Below, piece by piece: positions 31,981-40,914 of a stretch of DNA of 43,176 nucleotides. The stretch's first letter is position 1. Each line of letters opens with the position of its first letter. Source of the stretch: M55B154 sp964345775 (GTDB lineage Bacteria > Spirochaetota > UBA4802 > UB4802). Made by a program: the position numbers and the translations under genes. Below the pieces are notes generated by a model that saw only the letters and a list, made by a program, of their open reading frames with translations, ran no database searches and was not told where the DNA came from. The DNA is taken from the NCBI GenBank assembly GCA_964345775.1, contig CAYFSO010000012.1:1-43176 (forward strand), given 5' to 3'.

Positions 31981-33906
31981 CTATTTTTTTGCTTCACGTA
32001 TCTTTCGCTGTATTGAAGGATCGTCTTTTATCTCGAGGGATCTTTCCCAGTACTCTATGGCCATTTTTGTTTTGCCAAGTTTTTTGTACACGTCTCCGAT
32101 GTGATCAAGGATCACGGGGTCCTCTTCATCATCTTTCTTGAGCTGCGTTTCCGCTTCAAGAAGCTTATCCAGTGCTTCCCTGTACTTTTCCTGCCTGAAA
32201 TATGCCCAGCCCAGCGAATCGAGATATGCGCCGTTTTCAGGTTCCAACTCAAGTGCCCTGGTAATGAGTTCAATAGATTCATCAAGGTTAATTTTGTGAT
32301 CGGCATACAGGTAACCGAGATAATTGTACGCCCGTGAGCTTTCAGGATCATACTTGATGGCCTGTTTAAGTGATTCTATAGTATCATCAAGCTTGTCCTG
32401 TTTTTCCTGCACTGTTGCCAGGTAAAAATAGTATGAACCGTTTTCATCATTCAGACTTATAGCCTTCTGCATCATGTCTTCTGCCAGTACGTAATCTTTC
32501 TTATTGGAATATACAAGCCCCTTAAAGAAATAATGCTGTGGATTTTCGGGCTCCTTTGATATGGCCATGTCGATATACCGTATTGCCGATGTATAATCCT
32601 CGTCAAGGCTGTACAGGTACCCGATATGAAGCAGCAGGTCTGTGCTGGGCTTCATATGGTACGTTTTTTTGTAATGCACTATCGCCATGGAATACTGCCG
32701 GGATTCTTCATAGGACTTTGCCAGGTAGAAAAATAATTCGGGTATGGTATCATCAATTGCAAGGGCCTTCAGGAGATATCGCTGTGCCAGCTGGTTGAGC
32801 CCTACACGGTTGAATAAAACACCAGCGGTAAAAAAGTTTGTCAATGCGGATCTTTTCTGGTCATTCCTTAACGCAATTCTTCCCATGGCTACATGTGGGG
32901 AGATCAGTGAAGGATTTTTTTTCATAACCGTTTTAAGAATGGGAAGAGATTTTTTGCCTTCTTTTAAGCGTTCCAGGTACAGGGATTTGGCGATGTATCC
33001 TTCCATGGTTTTGCTCTGGCTTGCCGTCCTGAGATATTTTAGATCCCCGGGATCCTCGAGAATGTAGAGTATCCGCCCGAGATATGAGTTGACCTTGATA
33101 TTTTCGGGGTTCTTATTGTGATACATCTGGAGGTACTTTTTTGCCTTTTCAAGATTATAGGTCTCCATGTTAAGGGCAGCAAGAATGTAAATTACAGAAT
33201 AGTTTTCAGGGTTTATCTGGTGTGCCTGTGTAAAATGATATTCCGAGGCCTTCAGGTCATCTTCCTTGTAGTAGATATGCCCCAGGTAATAATGTGACTG
33301 TTCTGTATAATATGAATGCATTGATTCATGTTTTGCGTGTTCGAGGACCTGCTGATAGTGATGCCTGGCCTTATCAGTGTTTTTTAACTGTGAATAGTAC
33401 AATGATGCCAGGTTTAGCCGTACACGGGCCATGCCTGGCCGGGCTTTCAATAATTTTACAAGTGTACCTGCTGCCTCCTCATAATTTCTCAGGTTTACGT
33501 ATATCCTGTATATGAGCATATATGGGTCGTCATATTCAGGATTGGCGGATATTGACTTTTTAGCGTACTTGATGGCTTCATCAAAATTATACAGGTAGTA
33601 ATAACACTGGGCTATGTGATAGCTGGTACGTTCTTTCCCTTCCCCGTCCTCTTCAACCTGGTGTAACAGGGCGAGTGCCTTTTTGAATTCAATGTCAGCA
33701 GACTTCTTGTTCTGTAATGATTCAATCCCGCTGTTAATATGCATCAGCGCCTTGCTGTACTTTGTCCAGGCCGTTTCAGGGCTTTGTACTTTTTCAGAAG
33801 GAACCTCGCGTACAGGTTTTACAGGTTGTTTTTCCCGGGTGCTGGAACAGGAAACCATAACAAAAGTGATCAAAATAAGGTGTAATACAAGGTGTAATTT
33901 TTTCAT
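31981..33906 (-). CDS. TPR-repeat lipoprotein
   Basis: The 641-residue lipoprotein has a signal ending in VMVSCSS and a proline-rich linker. About 14-16 tetratricopeptide repeats follow to the C-terminus, for example YYYLYNFDEAIKYAKKSI, YYKEDDLKASEYHFTQAHQI, and AYNYLGYLYADHKINLDE near the end. TPR arrays bind proteins; the lipid anchor would hold this one at the periplasmic face of a membrane. It starts a two-gene unit with the LolB-like lipoprotein. Upstream is a perfect 13-base palindrome (33930-33942). Binding partners unknown. Confidence 0.83.
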   Translation of the reverse strand: MKKLHLVLHLILITFVMVSCSSTREKQPVKPVREVPSEKVQSPETAWTKYSKALMHINSGIESLQNKKSADIEFKKALALLHQVEEDGEGKERTSYHIAQCYYYLYNFDEAIKYAKKSISANPEYDDPYMLIYRIYVNLRNYEEAAGTLVKLLKARPGMARVRLNLASLYYSQLKNTDKARHHYQQVLEHAKHESMHSYYTEQSHYYLGHIYYKEDDLKASEYHFTQAHQINPENYSVIYILAALNMETYNLEKAKKYLQMYHNKNPENIKVNSYLGRILYILEDPGDLKYLRTASQSKTMEGYIAKSLYLERLKEGKKSLPILKTVMKKNPSLISPHVAMGRIALRNDQKRSALTNFFTAGVLFNRVGLNQLAQRYLLKALAIDDTIPELFFYLAKSYEESRQYSMAIVHYKKTYHMKPSTDLLLHIGYLYSLDEDYTSAIRYIDMAISKEPENPQHYFFKGLVYSNKKDYVLAEDMMQKAISLNDENGSYYFYLATVQEKQDKLDDTIESLKQAIKYDPESSRAYNYLGYLYADHKINLDESIELITRALELEPENGAYLDSLGWAYFRQEKYREALDKLLEAETQLKKDDEEDPVILDHIGDVYKKLGKTKMAIEYWERSLEIKDDPSIQRKIREAKK

Positions 33907-34148
33907 CGGCTAAATCCACATCAAAAGGTTATTGTAACAATACTTTCAGCACCCGGTATTGTCAAATCAAAAGTACGTTGACAGGTGATGCTCCTCTATT
34001 GGAGCTGTTAATGGCCATTGTGTTACGAAAAAATGATGTTCCGCGGTAACAATGCTGGTATATTTATTACTAATAGAAGCCGTATAAATAATTTTTAATT
34101 GATTTATAAACTGCCGGTTGATAGCCGGAGATATGGATCACTATAGAA
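33907..34148. promoter_or_regulatory. Divergent intergenic region with a 13-base palindrome
   Basis: TATTGTAACAATA at 33930-33942 is a perfect odd palindrome 24 bases upstream of the TPR lipoprotein start. A looser TGTTAC/GTAACA pair lies near 34020-34052, so TGTTAC-type half-sites recur. It may be an operator for either divergent gene. No strong promoter pair was identified. No gene is seen here. Confidence 0.35.
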
Positions 34149-34172
34149 TTGGACCAAAAACAGGAGGTTACA

Positions 34173-34871
34173 ATGATGTTTCTCGGGATAGATCCTCTAT
34201 ACTGGATGATGATGCTGCCGGTCTTGCTGCTTTCTCTGTGGGCATCGATGAAGGTAAAGAGTTCATTTAAAAAGTATTCTAAACAGGCAACCAGGTCGGG
34301 ATATACGGGGGCCAGGGTAGCCGAGATGATATTGCAGAATAACGGCCTGGGCCACATCCCTGTTGTGGAAACAAAGGGATTCTTGTCAGATCACTATGAC
34401 CCCGTAAAAAAGGTTATACGTCTTTCGCCGGATGTATACAGGAGCAATTCAATCGCCGCCATAGGTGTGGCTGCGCATGAGACCGGACATGCCCTGCAGC
34501 ATGCCCGTGAATACAGGCCATTGCTGCTGAGGAACATGATGGCTCCCATGGCATCAATAGGCTCCAATCTCTCGTGGATAATCATATTTGCCGGTTTTAT
34601 CATCGGTGCCCTGGGCCTTGTCAAGGTGGGGATAGTGTTGTTCAGCGTGGTGGTGGCATTCCAGCTGATCACCCTTCCGGTTGAATTCAATGCATCTTCA
34701 AGGGCAAAGGCGGTACTGGCGTCGCATGGTATGGTCAGCCAGAGCGAATTGAAGGGTGTCAACAATGTCCTTTCGGCCGCGGCAATGACCTACGTGGCTG
34801 CTGCAGCGTCTGCCGTAATGACCCTGCTGTATTTTCTCATTAGGGCCGGCCTGCTGGGTGGAGATGAATAA
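34173..34871 (+). CDS. YugP-like membrane zinc peptidase
   Basis: The product is 232 residues from the ATG with AGGAGG five bases upstream; a TTG 24 bases earlier is rejected. It is a membrane protein of the COG2738/YugP type. It has an N-terminal helix (YWMMMLPVLLLSLWASM), and the zinc motif VAAHETGHALQHA (HExxH). Two central helices (WIIIFAGFIIGALGLVKVG, then VVVAFQLITLPVEFNAS) and a C-terminal helix (TLLYFLIRAGLLGG) follow. EFNASSRA after the helix supplies the likely third ligand. Substrate unknown. It converges with the RND permease through a shared terminator. Confidence 0.85.
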   Translation: MMFLGIDPLYWMMMLPVLLLSLWASMKVKSSFKKYSKQATRSGYTGARVAEMILQNNGLGHIPVVETKGFLSDHYDPVKKVIRLSPDVYRSNSIAAIGVAAHETGHALQHAREYRPLLLRNMMAPMASIGSNLSWIIIFAGFIIGALGLVKVGIVLFSVVVAFQLITLPVEFNASSRAKAVLASHGMVSQSELKGVNNVLSAAAMTYVAAAASAVMTLLYFLIRAGLLGGDE

Positions 34872-34883
34872 AGCATCTCCACC
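34857..34883 (+). terminator. Terminator hairpin after the YugP-like gene
   Basis: GGTGGAGATG (34857-34866) and CATCTCCACC (34874-34883) form a perfect 10-bp stem with a 7-base loop that contains the stop codon. The T-run after it is weak (CTTTACC). It lies between convergent genes. Confidence 0.55.
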
Positions 34884-34885
34884 CT

Positions 34886-37800
34886 TTACCGGTTTTTCTT
34901 CTCGCTTTTGCCCGGCCTGGGTATGTTTGTTCCGTCCGAATAAATAGACTGGTCTGTAACATCTTCGCTGCTATTGTTCATGAGGACGTTTTTAGCTTTA
35001 AGAGCGTAATCGTCACCGTGCATAAAAAAGTGCCTGATATCTGTAAATATCATGTACAACACGGGGGTGCCGAAGAGGGTAATAAAAGACCCGAATACCA
35101 GTCCCCAGGACAATGAAACGGCCATTGGCACCAGGAAGGGGTCAAGACCTCCCCAGCCATACGCGGTGGGAATGAGCCCGAATACCGTGGTAATTGTGGT
35201 GAGGAACACCGGGCGAAGCCTCTTGATGCCCGCGTTGAGGCATGCATCGAAAAGCTCCATATTGGCCTTCCGGTTATTGTTAATAAAAGACACAAGAACG
35301 ATTGAATCATTAACTACCACGCCGGTGAGTCCAACCACACCCATGAGGGCAAGAAATGAAAGCGGGAGACCGTGAATATAGAAGGCCCATATAACCCCAA
35401 CCATGGTGAGTGGAATGACTCCCATTATGATTATTGGATGAATAAGCGAACGGAACAGTGCCACCAGGATTATGTATATCACAAGTGCGGCGATAACAAA
35501 AGACCTCCCCAGGTTTTCAACTGATTCCTGTGTATCCTTGAATTCACCCTCGTAATCTACAGTATATTCCTGGTATCGTTCTTCTATGTCCGAGAACTTG
35601 TCCATCATCATGGTGTTGACCCTCACGGAAGAAACATCTTTAGCGTCTTCCCGTATGTCAGCCGTGACCGAGATTGAACGCCTCCAGTCCTTCCTGTTGA
35701 TAACCGAGATACCTTTGGTGTAGGTGATATATGATATCGACTCCAGTGGAATGAGATTACCCATCTTGTTGGCGATCCTGATCTTCCTGATGCTGGATGT
35801 GGTTTCCCTGAGATGATCCGGGAAGATCACCCGTATGTCTATTTCTTCTTCGGATCTTTTGATGCTGGTGGCAACCGTTCCCTCGTAACATGAACGCACG
35901 GTGTTTGCTATATCATAAACCGTTATCCCGGTTAGTGCCGCCTTTTTCGGCAATGGGTGTATGAGCAACTCGGTTTTACCTTCTTCGTAAGAATCCTTTA
36001 CGTCAAACACCCCGTCAATGGTTTTCAGGTATTCCTTGTACTCAGCGGCGATCTTTCTCAGGGTATCAAAATCATCTCCCTTAATTGTTACGTTGACGGG
36101 TTCTCCCTGGGGTGGGCCGGTGCGGATCTTACCGAATTCAAGTTTTTCAAACTGGTTCTCGATGGGTTCGCATTTCTCCCTGAGGTCAACCAGGATCTGC
36201 TCGGCATCGCGTTCACGGCTTTGCATGGGGGTGAGATACACGATAATTATCCCGTAATATGAACCGCGTTTTGTATATGGATCGGTTGGTGATTCCTGTA
36301 TGATTCCCGCCCGTGAAGTATAACTGTCAAGCTCGTTACCGGGAAGCTGGGCCACCTTTTTCTCGATCAGCGACAGTTTACCGCTCATCTTTTCCACGGT
36401 AGTTCCTGATGAGGCCTCTGCCTTAATAGTAAGTGTTTCGATATTCCCCTGTGGGAAAAGAATGAACTTCACGTTGAAATAACCAAAAACAATGGTGCCT
36501 GTAAAAAGAAAAAATATGCAAATACTGAATATATACCGGTGATGCAGTACACGCTGCAGCGCTGCCCTGTAGATGGACCAGAAGCGCTCGAACAGGTGTG
36601 CCTTGTCGACAAGGGACTCTCCCCCGGTGAGGGGGGTTCCTCTTTTTGACCGGTTCTTTTCTACGTCATAGACGTGTGAAGGCAGTATGAACATGGACTC
36701 CACCCATGAAGCGATCAACGATACGGATACAACGGCGGGCAGGGTCCATACGAATTTTCCCATTATGCCTGACATGAACATGAGTGGAGAGAATGCCGCT
36801 ATTGTTGTCATGATGGTGCCCGCAACGGGTGTGATAACCTCGGCGGTACCGTTGATAACCGCGTCCTTGACACCCTCGCCGTCTTCAATATGGCGGTAGA
36901 TGTTCTCTGCAACGATAATGGCATCATCGACCACCATCCCCAGTACCATGATAAGACCGAACATGGACATGAGGTTGATGGTAACCCCCTTGATCCCCAT
37001 CCAGATGAAAGTACCACAGAAGGCGAGGGGAACGCCCAGCGACGTGACGATGGCGATACGCCAGCCCAGGGTTATGAAAAGTGATAGTATTACCAGGGTA
37101 AGACCAACCAGGCCATTGTTGATCAACACGTCAAGGCGGCGCTTGACGAAATACGAAAGGTCGTTGTTGAGAATGACATCATATTCGCCAGGAAGTATTT
37201 TCTTGAAATCATCGATCTTCGTGCTGACAGCTTCAACCACCTCGATGATATCAGAATTTGTCTTTTTCTGTATTGTCAGCGTTATGGACTGGTGTCCCTC
37301 GGTCTTGTTGACGATCTTGGTTTCTTCGAACGAATCCTTAACAGTGGCAACATCTCCAACACGAACCCAGTTACCCATGTCGTTTGCCCGTATCAACACA
37401 TTGCGTATCTCCCCGGGACTGTTCACTTCGCCAATGGTACGTATGAGTATTTCTTCTTCGGTGCTTTTTACCGATCCTCCCGGGAAATCAATGTTCTTCC
37501 TGGAAAGGGCCAGGATCACCTCGTTTATGGCAACGTGATAGGCGTCCAGCAGTGCCGGTTTCACTTCCACGATCATTTCCCTGTCCCGGTACCCCTGTTT
37601 TTCTATCCTGGCAACACCCTCGGTGGTAATAAGGCGGTCTTCGAGTATGGAAGCGTACTTCCTGATCCTGAATTCATCTTCATCATTTTTAATTCCATTA
37701 TTATTTATGATGGCAATATCAATAACAGGCTGCTGGTCGGTGTTCAATTCGGTAACTTCGGGATCTTCTACGTCCCCGGGGAAGTCCTTGACCCTTTCGA

Positions 37801-38140
37801 TAGCGTTCTTGATGTCGTTAACGTTCTTGTCCTTGTTGTCAAGGTCAGGATCAAGCTTGACAACTACTACCGACCTGGATTCAAGCGAGTTGGATGATAT
37901 CTCTTCGATCCCGTCCACTTCTCGAAGCTGTTCTTCTATCTCAATGGTGACATGTTTTTCAACGTCCCTTGCGGTTGCACCGGGATAAATGGTGTTAACT
38001 ATCACAAAATCAAAATCAATTTTCGGGAAAGCTTCCCTGTTCTCTGTCTGCAGGTAGGTTATGCCGGCTATGAGAACGCCCAGGGCAAGCATGTTCACTA
38101 AAAGTGAATTACCGGAAAAGAATGCGATAAGCTTCTTCAT
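34886..38140 (-). CDS. RND-family efflux permease (AcrB/HAE1 type)
   Basis: The 1084-residue protein has the RND layout: first helix (SLLVNMLALGVLIAGITYL), a large periplasmic loop, a central block of helices, a second loop and C-terminal helices. The proton-relay aspartates are present in LGMVVDDAIIVAENIY. In the second half, GLTGVVVNDSIVLVSF lacks the lysine that AcrB uses in TM10. IYPGATARDVEKHV is typical of the AcrB/MMPL HAE1 group. It should export amphiphilic compounds by proton antiport. No membrane-fusion or outer-membrane subunit is nearby. AAGGAA precedes the ATG. Confidence 0.92.
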   Translation of the reverse strand: MKKLIAFFSGNSLLVNMLALGVLIAGITYLQTENREAFPKIDFDFVIVNTIYPGATARDVEKHVTIEIEEQLREVDGIEEISSNSLESRSVVVVKLDPDLDNKDKNVNDIKNAIERVKDFPGDVEDPEVTELNTDQQPVIDIAIINNNGIKNDEDEFRIRKYASILEDRLITTEGVARIEKQGYRDREMIVEVKPALLDAYHVAINEVILALSRKNIDFPGGSVKSTEEEILIRTIGEVNSPGEIRNVLIRANDMGNWVRVGDVATVKDSFEETKIVNKTEGHQSITLTIQKKTNSDIIEVVEAVSTKIDDFKKILPGEYDVILNNDLSYFVKRRLDVLINNGLVGLTLVILSLFITLGWRIAIVTSLGVPLAFCGTFIWMGIKGVTINLMSMFGLIMVLGMVVDDAIIVAENIYRHIEDGEGVKDAVINGTAEVITPVAGTIMTTIAAFSPLMFMSGIMGKFVWTLPAVVSVSLIASWVESMFILPSHVYDVEKNRSKRGTPLTGGESLVDKAHLFERFWSIYRAALQRVLHHRYIFSICIFFLFTGTIVFGYFNVKFILFPQGNIETLTIKAEASSGTTVEKMSGKLSLIEKKVAQLPGNELDSYTSRAGIIQESPTDPYTKRGSYYGIIIVYLTPMQSRERDAEQILVDLREKCEPIENQFEKLEFGKIRTGPPQGEPVNVTIKGDDFDTLRKIAAEYKEYLKTIDGVFDVKDSYEEGKTELLIHPLPKKAALTGITVYDIANTVRSCYEGTVATSIKRSEEEIDIRVIFPDHLRETTSSIRKIRIANKMGNLIPLESISYITYTKGISVINRKDWRRSISVTADIREDAKDVSSVRVNTMMMDKFSDIEERYQEYTVDYEGEFKDTQESVENLGRSFVIAALVIYIILVALFRSLIHPIIIMGVIPLTMVGVIWAFYIHGLPLSFLALMGVVGLTGVVVNDSIVLVSFINNNRKANMELFDACLNAGIKRLRPVFLTTITTVFGLIPTAYGWGGLDPFLVPMAVSLSWGLVFGSFITLFGTPVLYMIFTDIRHFFMHGDDYALKAKNVLMNNSSEDVTDQSIYSDGTNIPRPGKSEKKNR

Positions 38141-38335
38141 AAAAGTATTCCTTGCGGTTAATTACAGCTGGCATTTTAGACGTAACAGCACATATATTTT
38201 TCAAAAAGTCAACATAAATATGAACGGTTTATCCAGCCATTGGCGTCACGTGATATAATTTGTGCTGGTCATATGGCTATGATGGTGTATAATTCTCAAT
38301 TGACGGGGAATTCTTTATTGCCGGGTGCATAAATA

Positions 38336-39967
38336 ATGGAACTGGAAAAAATCGTATCATACAGGCTCAGGATCATCGTTATAGATGATGATCCGGTAGT
38401 GCGTACTATAATACAACGGATGCTTTCGAACGATTACGAGATTGAACAGGCCGCTTCTTACGCGGAATTCAGGCAGAAAATATTGACATTTCAGCCGGAC
38501 GTGGCACTTGTTGATCTGCTCCTGCCGGATGGTGATGGAATAGAGATCTGCAGGGAATTGCGCCGTGAAAAAGGAAGGGAGAACCTCTTTATTTATATAC
38601 TTACCGCAAACAGGAGCGAGTCTTCCATAGAGAGTGCCTACCTGGCCGGTGCAAATGATTACCTTATAAAACCATTCAATAAACTTGAACTCACCTCCAA
38701 GATCGCCCAGTGCAGCAAAATGATGATATCTCATTACGAGCTGATGCGTTCATTGAAAGAACAGTCAAAGCTGAAAAAACGCCTGTATAACCTTAACAGG
38801 CTTGTGAGGAACAGCATAAAGGTAAGCAGCGCCGAAAACCTTTTCTCACGTATTGAGCAGATACTGAACGTAATACCTTCAAGGTATTTCGAAGTTGTTG
38901 CCGCGAACCAGGATGGAACTTTCAAGTCCATTCTTGCCCGGTCCGGTGAAGAACCGGAAGAAAGAATATCCTTTGATAAGATCTTAGACAGGCTGGGGAA
39001 AAAAATATCACGCACAGACCCATCATATCTCCAGATACAATCAGCCGGTGAGAATTCCCTGCAGTGTGCCCTGGTTCCCTATCATGTTACCGGGAAAACC
39101 GCGGGATATATATTGCTGGAGAGAATGAAGCCTTTCAATAATGACGAGAAGAACATACTTTCACTTTTTGGTGATTTTTTCGGCATAATACATGAACGCG
39201 TAAATTTTCTTGCACAGCTGGAAGAACAGAATTCCCGGTACCGGGATGAGATCTCCAAGGTTCGGACAGTGCAGGTTTCCCTGTTGCCCAGGTTCAGGGA
39301 ACTGCCCGGCTTTGATATTGCATCAACCTTTCTTCCTGCCGAAGATCTTTCAGGTGATTTTTTCGATGGTTTTCCCATAACCGACCATCTCTACCAGGTG
39401 GTATTGTGCGATATTTCCGGTCACGGGGTTGCTTCTTCGTACGTTGGGAACGCTTTTCGGACACTTGTGCGCACGTATTCAACCATTGACCTGGCCCCTG
39501 CCATGGTATTACACGAGGTCAACGCCAGGATGGTTGCCGACGCGAAGGGGCTGTATTATTTTGGTACGGTCATTCTTTTACGAATAGATGTAGCCACCGG
39601 GGAGCTTCGTTTCGCATCTGGCGGTCACCCGCCTGCACTGTTGTACGAGAAGTCTACGGGAGAAATAAGGGAGCTTGGTAATACCGGTCCGCTGGTAGGT
39701 ATATTTGACAGCGTTTCATACCGGGATATCAGTTTTTCCATGAAAAGCGGTGATTGCCTTTTTCTCTATACCGACGGGTTGATCGAGGCAATGCCTGAGA
39801 ATTCACGTGAAATGTATGGCCCGGAGAGACTGGAAGAGAACTTCAAAAAAAATGTCGATCAGTCTTCAATTGACCTGGTACATTCCATGGTGGGATCTTT
39901 CTACGAGTATACCAACTACTCATGGCAGGAAGATGACCTCACCATCATATGTATCAAGAAAACATGA
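38336..39967 (+). CDS. Receiver-GAF-like-SpoIIE (PP2C) response regulator
   Basis: The 543-residue protein has three parts. Residues 10-130 are a receiver domain, with acidic Asp17-19, phosphoacceptor Asp60 in VALVDLLLPDGDG and Lys112 in DYLIKPF. A middle coil and GAF-like region (about 130-300) follow. Residues 320-543 are a SpoIIE/RsbU-type PP2C phosphatase: ADLSGDFFDG-like EDLSGDFFDGF, VLCDISGHGVASSYVG, FLYTDGLIEAMPEN and WQEDDLTIICI. Phosphorylation should switch the phosphatase, which typically acts on a STAS anti-sigma antagonist. No histidine kinase or STAS gene adjoins; the DUF4325/GHKL pair at 3.5-5 kb is a possible partner. Two TATAAT boxes (38254, 38288) lie upstream. Confidence 0.88.
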   Translation: MELEKIVSYRLRIIVIDDDPVVRTIIQRMLSNDYEIEQAASYAEFRQKILTFQPDVALVDLLLPDGDGIEICRELRREKGRENLFIYILTANRSESSIESAYLAGANDYLIKPFNKLELTSKIAQCSKMMISHYELMRSLKEQSKLKKRLYNLNRLVRNSIKVSSAENLFSRIEQILNVIPSRYFEVVAANQDGTFKSILARSGEEPEERISFDKILDRLGKKISRTDPSYLQIQSAGENSLQCALVPYHVTGKTAGYILLERMKPFNNDEKNILSLFGDFFGIIHERVNFLAQLEEQNSRYRDEISKVRTVQVSLLPRFRELPGFDIASTFLPAEDLSGDFFDGFPITDHLYQVVLCDISGHGVASSYVGNAFRTLVRTYSTIDLAPAMVLHEVNARMVADAKGLYYFGTVILLRIDVATGELRFASGGHPPALLYEKSTGEIRELGNTGPLVGIFDSVSYRDISFSMKSGDCLFLYTDGLIEAMPENSREMYGPERLEENFKKNVDQSSIDLVHSMVGSFYEYTNYSWQEDDLTIICIKKT

Positions 39968-39968
39968 T

Positions 39969-40769
39969 CTACCTTTCCCTGAATGCCTGCAGCCTGAAAT
40001 TGTTGATCACCCCTTCGGCGTAATCCATAATAGTAACTATTGCACCGTACCCGGAGCAGCCACGAAAGGTGTCCATGACCTTCTTTTTGCGGGATCCCTC
40101 TATGTGCAGCCCGTCAAATCTCAGGGGTGCTTCCCACGAGGGGGTTCTGTGTTCAAGAAGCAGTGCGCAGAAGATAACAACCTCGTTCAGCATGAAGGCC
40201 GCTTCCCTGAGATACCGGTTCTTGTCGTTCTCTACGTCCAGCTCACGTACTCCCGGCCTTTTCAGGATGGCGACGTGGTCTTCGATACGGGGGGCGTGCC
40301 TGCGGCCCCGGGTGCCGCCGTACTGTTCAAGTTTCTGTTCCAGCCTGAAAAGGATGTCCCTGTGTTCACGTTCTTCAAGGATCACCCAGAGAATGGGAAC
40401 ATGGTTCTCAACAAGCAGGGTCAGTGCACCGTACATGTGCCTGATCTCAAAACCCGCGCGGGGATGGAATTCAATGTCGGGGTATACCCGGATCTTTTCC
40501 GCGTGTTCCTCGATGATACTGTCCACCTTCCGGGAGAAGCTGTTTGAGTCCTTTTTCTTGTCGTATCTTTCCTTGATCGTCTCGAAATTCGAGATCTCCG
40601 CCAAAATGAAGCCTTCCAGGTCCATCTTGTTGCGAAGAGCTGTCTGCAGCCTGTCCTCAAAGGCATGACGGTCGAACCAGCGCGGGCTGAATTTTTCCGC
40701 GTATTCATCGTACTGCGCACGCAGTTTCTCAATAAGCCTTTCTATTTCTTTTTCGCTTACCCTGCTCAC
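39969..40769 (-). CDS. Hypothetical cytoplasmic protein
   Basis: The product is about 266 residues from a GTG start at 40769. I recognise no family. It is soluble, with no signal or membrane segment. An N-terminal charged helix (SEKEIERLIEKLRAQYDEYA) leads to a region with FSPRWFDRHAFEDRLQTAL and a Glu-rich middle (ILEEREHRDILFRLEQKL). A C-terminal part follows with FRGCSGYGAIVTIMDYAEGV. The GTG start and the bases before it lie in copy A of the dispersed repeat. It converges with the SpoIIE phosphatase gene with a 1-base gap. Function unknown. Confidence 0.6.
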   Translation of the reverse strand: MSRVSEKEIERLIEKLRAQYDEYAEKFSPRWFDRHAFEDRLQTALRNKMDLEGFILAEISNFETIKERYDKKKDSNSFSRKVDSIIEEHAEKIRVYPDIEFHPRAGFEIRHMYGALTLLVENHVPILWVILEEREHRDILFRLEQKLEQYGGTRGRRHAPRIEDHVAILKRPGVRELDVENDKNRYLREAAFMLNEVVIFCALLLEHRTPSWEAPLRFDGLHIEGSRKKKVMDTFRGCSGYGAIVTIMDYAEGVINNFRLQAFRER

Positions 40770-40820
40770 TTTTCATTTCTCACAATTCAGTCATCCGTGT
40801 TCATCTGCGGTTAAAAAATA
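40762..40820 (-). repeat. Dispersed intergenic repeat, copy A
   Basis: The core TCATCCGTGTTCATCTGCGG (40791-40810), followed by TTAAAAAAT, recurs at 43026-43054 with three mismatches. A shared flank CTGCTCACT and TTCA (40762-40775) makes the unit longer. The two copies have the same orientation. I recall similar AACCGCAGATGAACACGGATG-type sequences from many bacterial intergenic regions. Copy A overlaps the GTG start of the unknown gene at 39969-40769. Confidence 0.6.
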
Positions 40821-40822
40821 AT

Positions 40823-40850
40823 TTGCAAGTACGTATTATGCAAGTAAAAT
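40823..40850 (+). promoter_or_regulatory. Sigma70-type promoter for purM
   Basis: TTGCAA (40823-40828), 16 bases, TAAAAT (40845-40850). The start near 40857 leaves a leader of about 58 bases. The same TTGCAA -35 occurs at 3071 and 23311. Confidence 0.55.
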
Positions 40851-40914
40851 AAAGTTGCATTGTCAATAATGGTACATCATAGAGGATGTAATAACGTGAC
40901 AGGAGCTGATTTTT

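Noticed and set aside
36900..37538. Plus-strand frame of about 210 residues opposite the RND permease
   Set aside because: It is a shadow of a strongly conserved gene and shows no motif or start signal.
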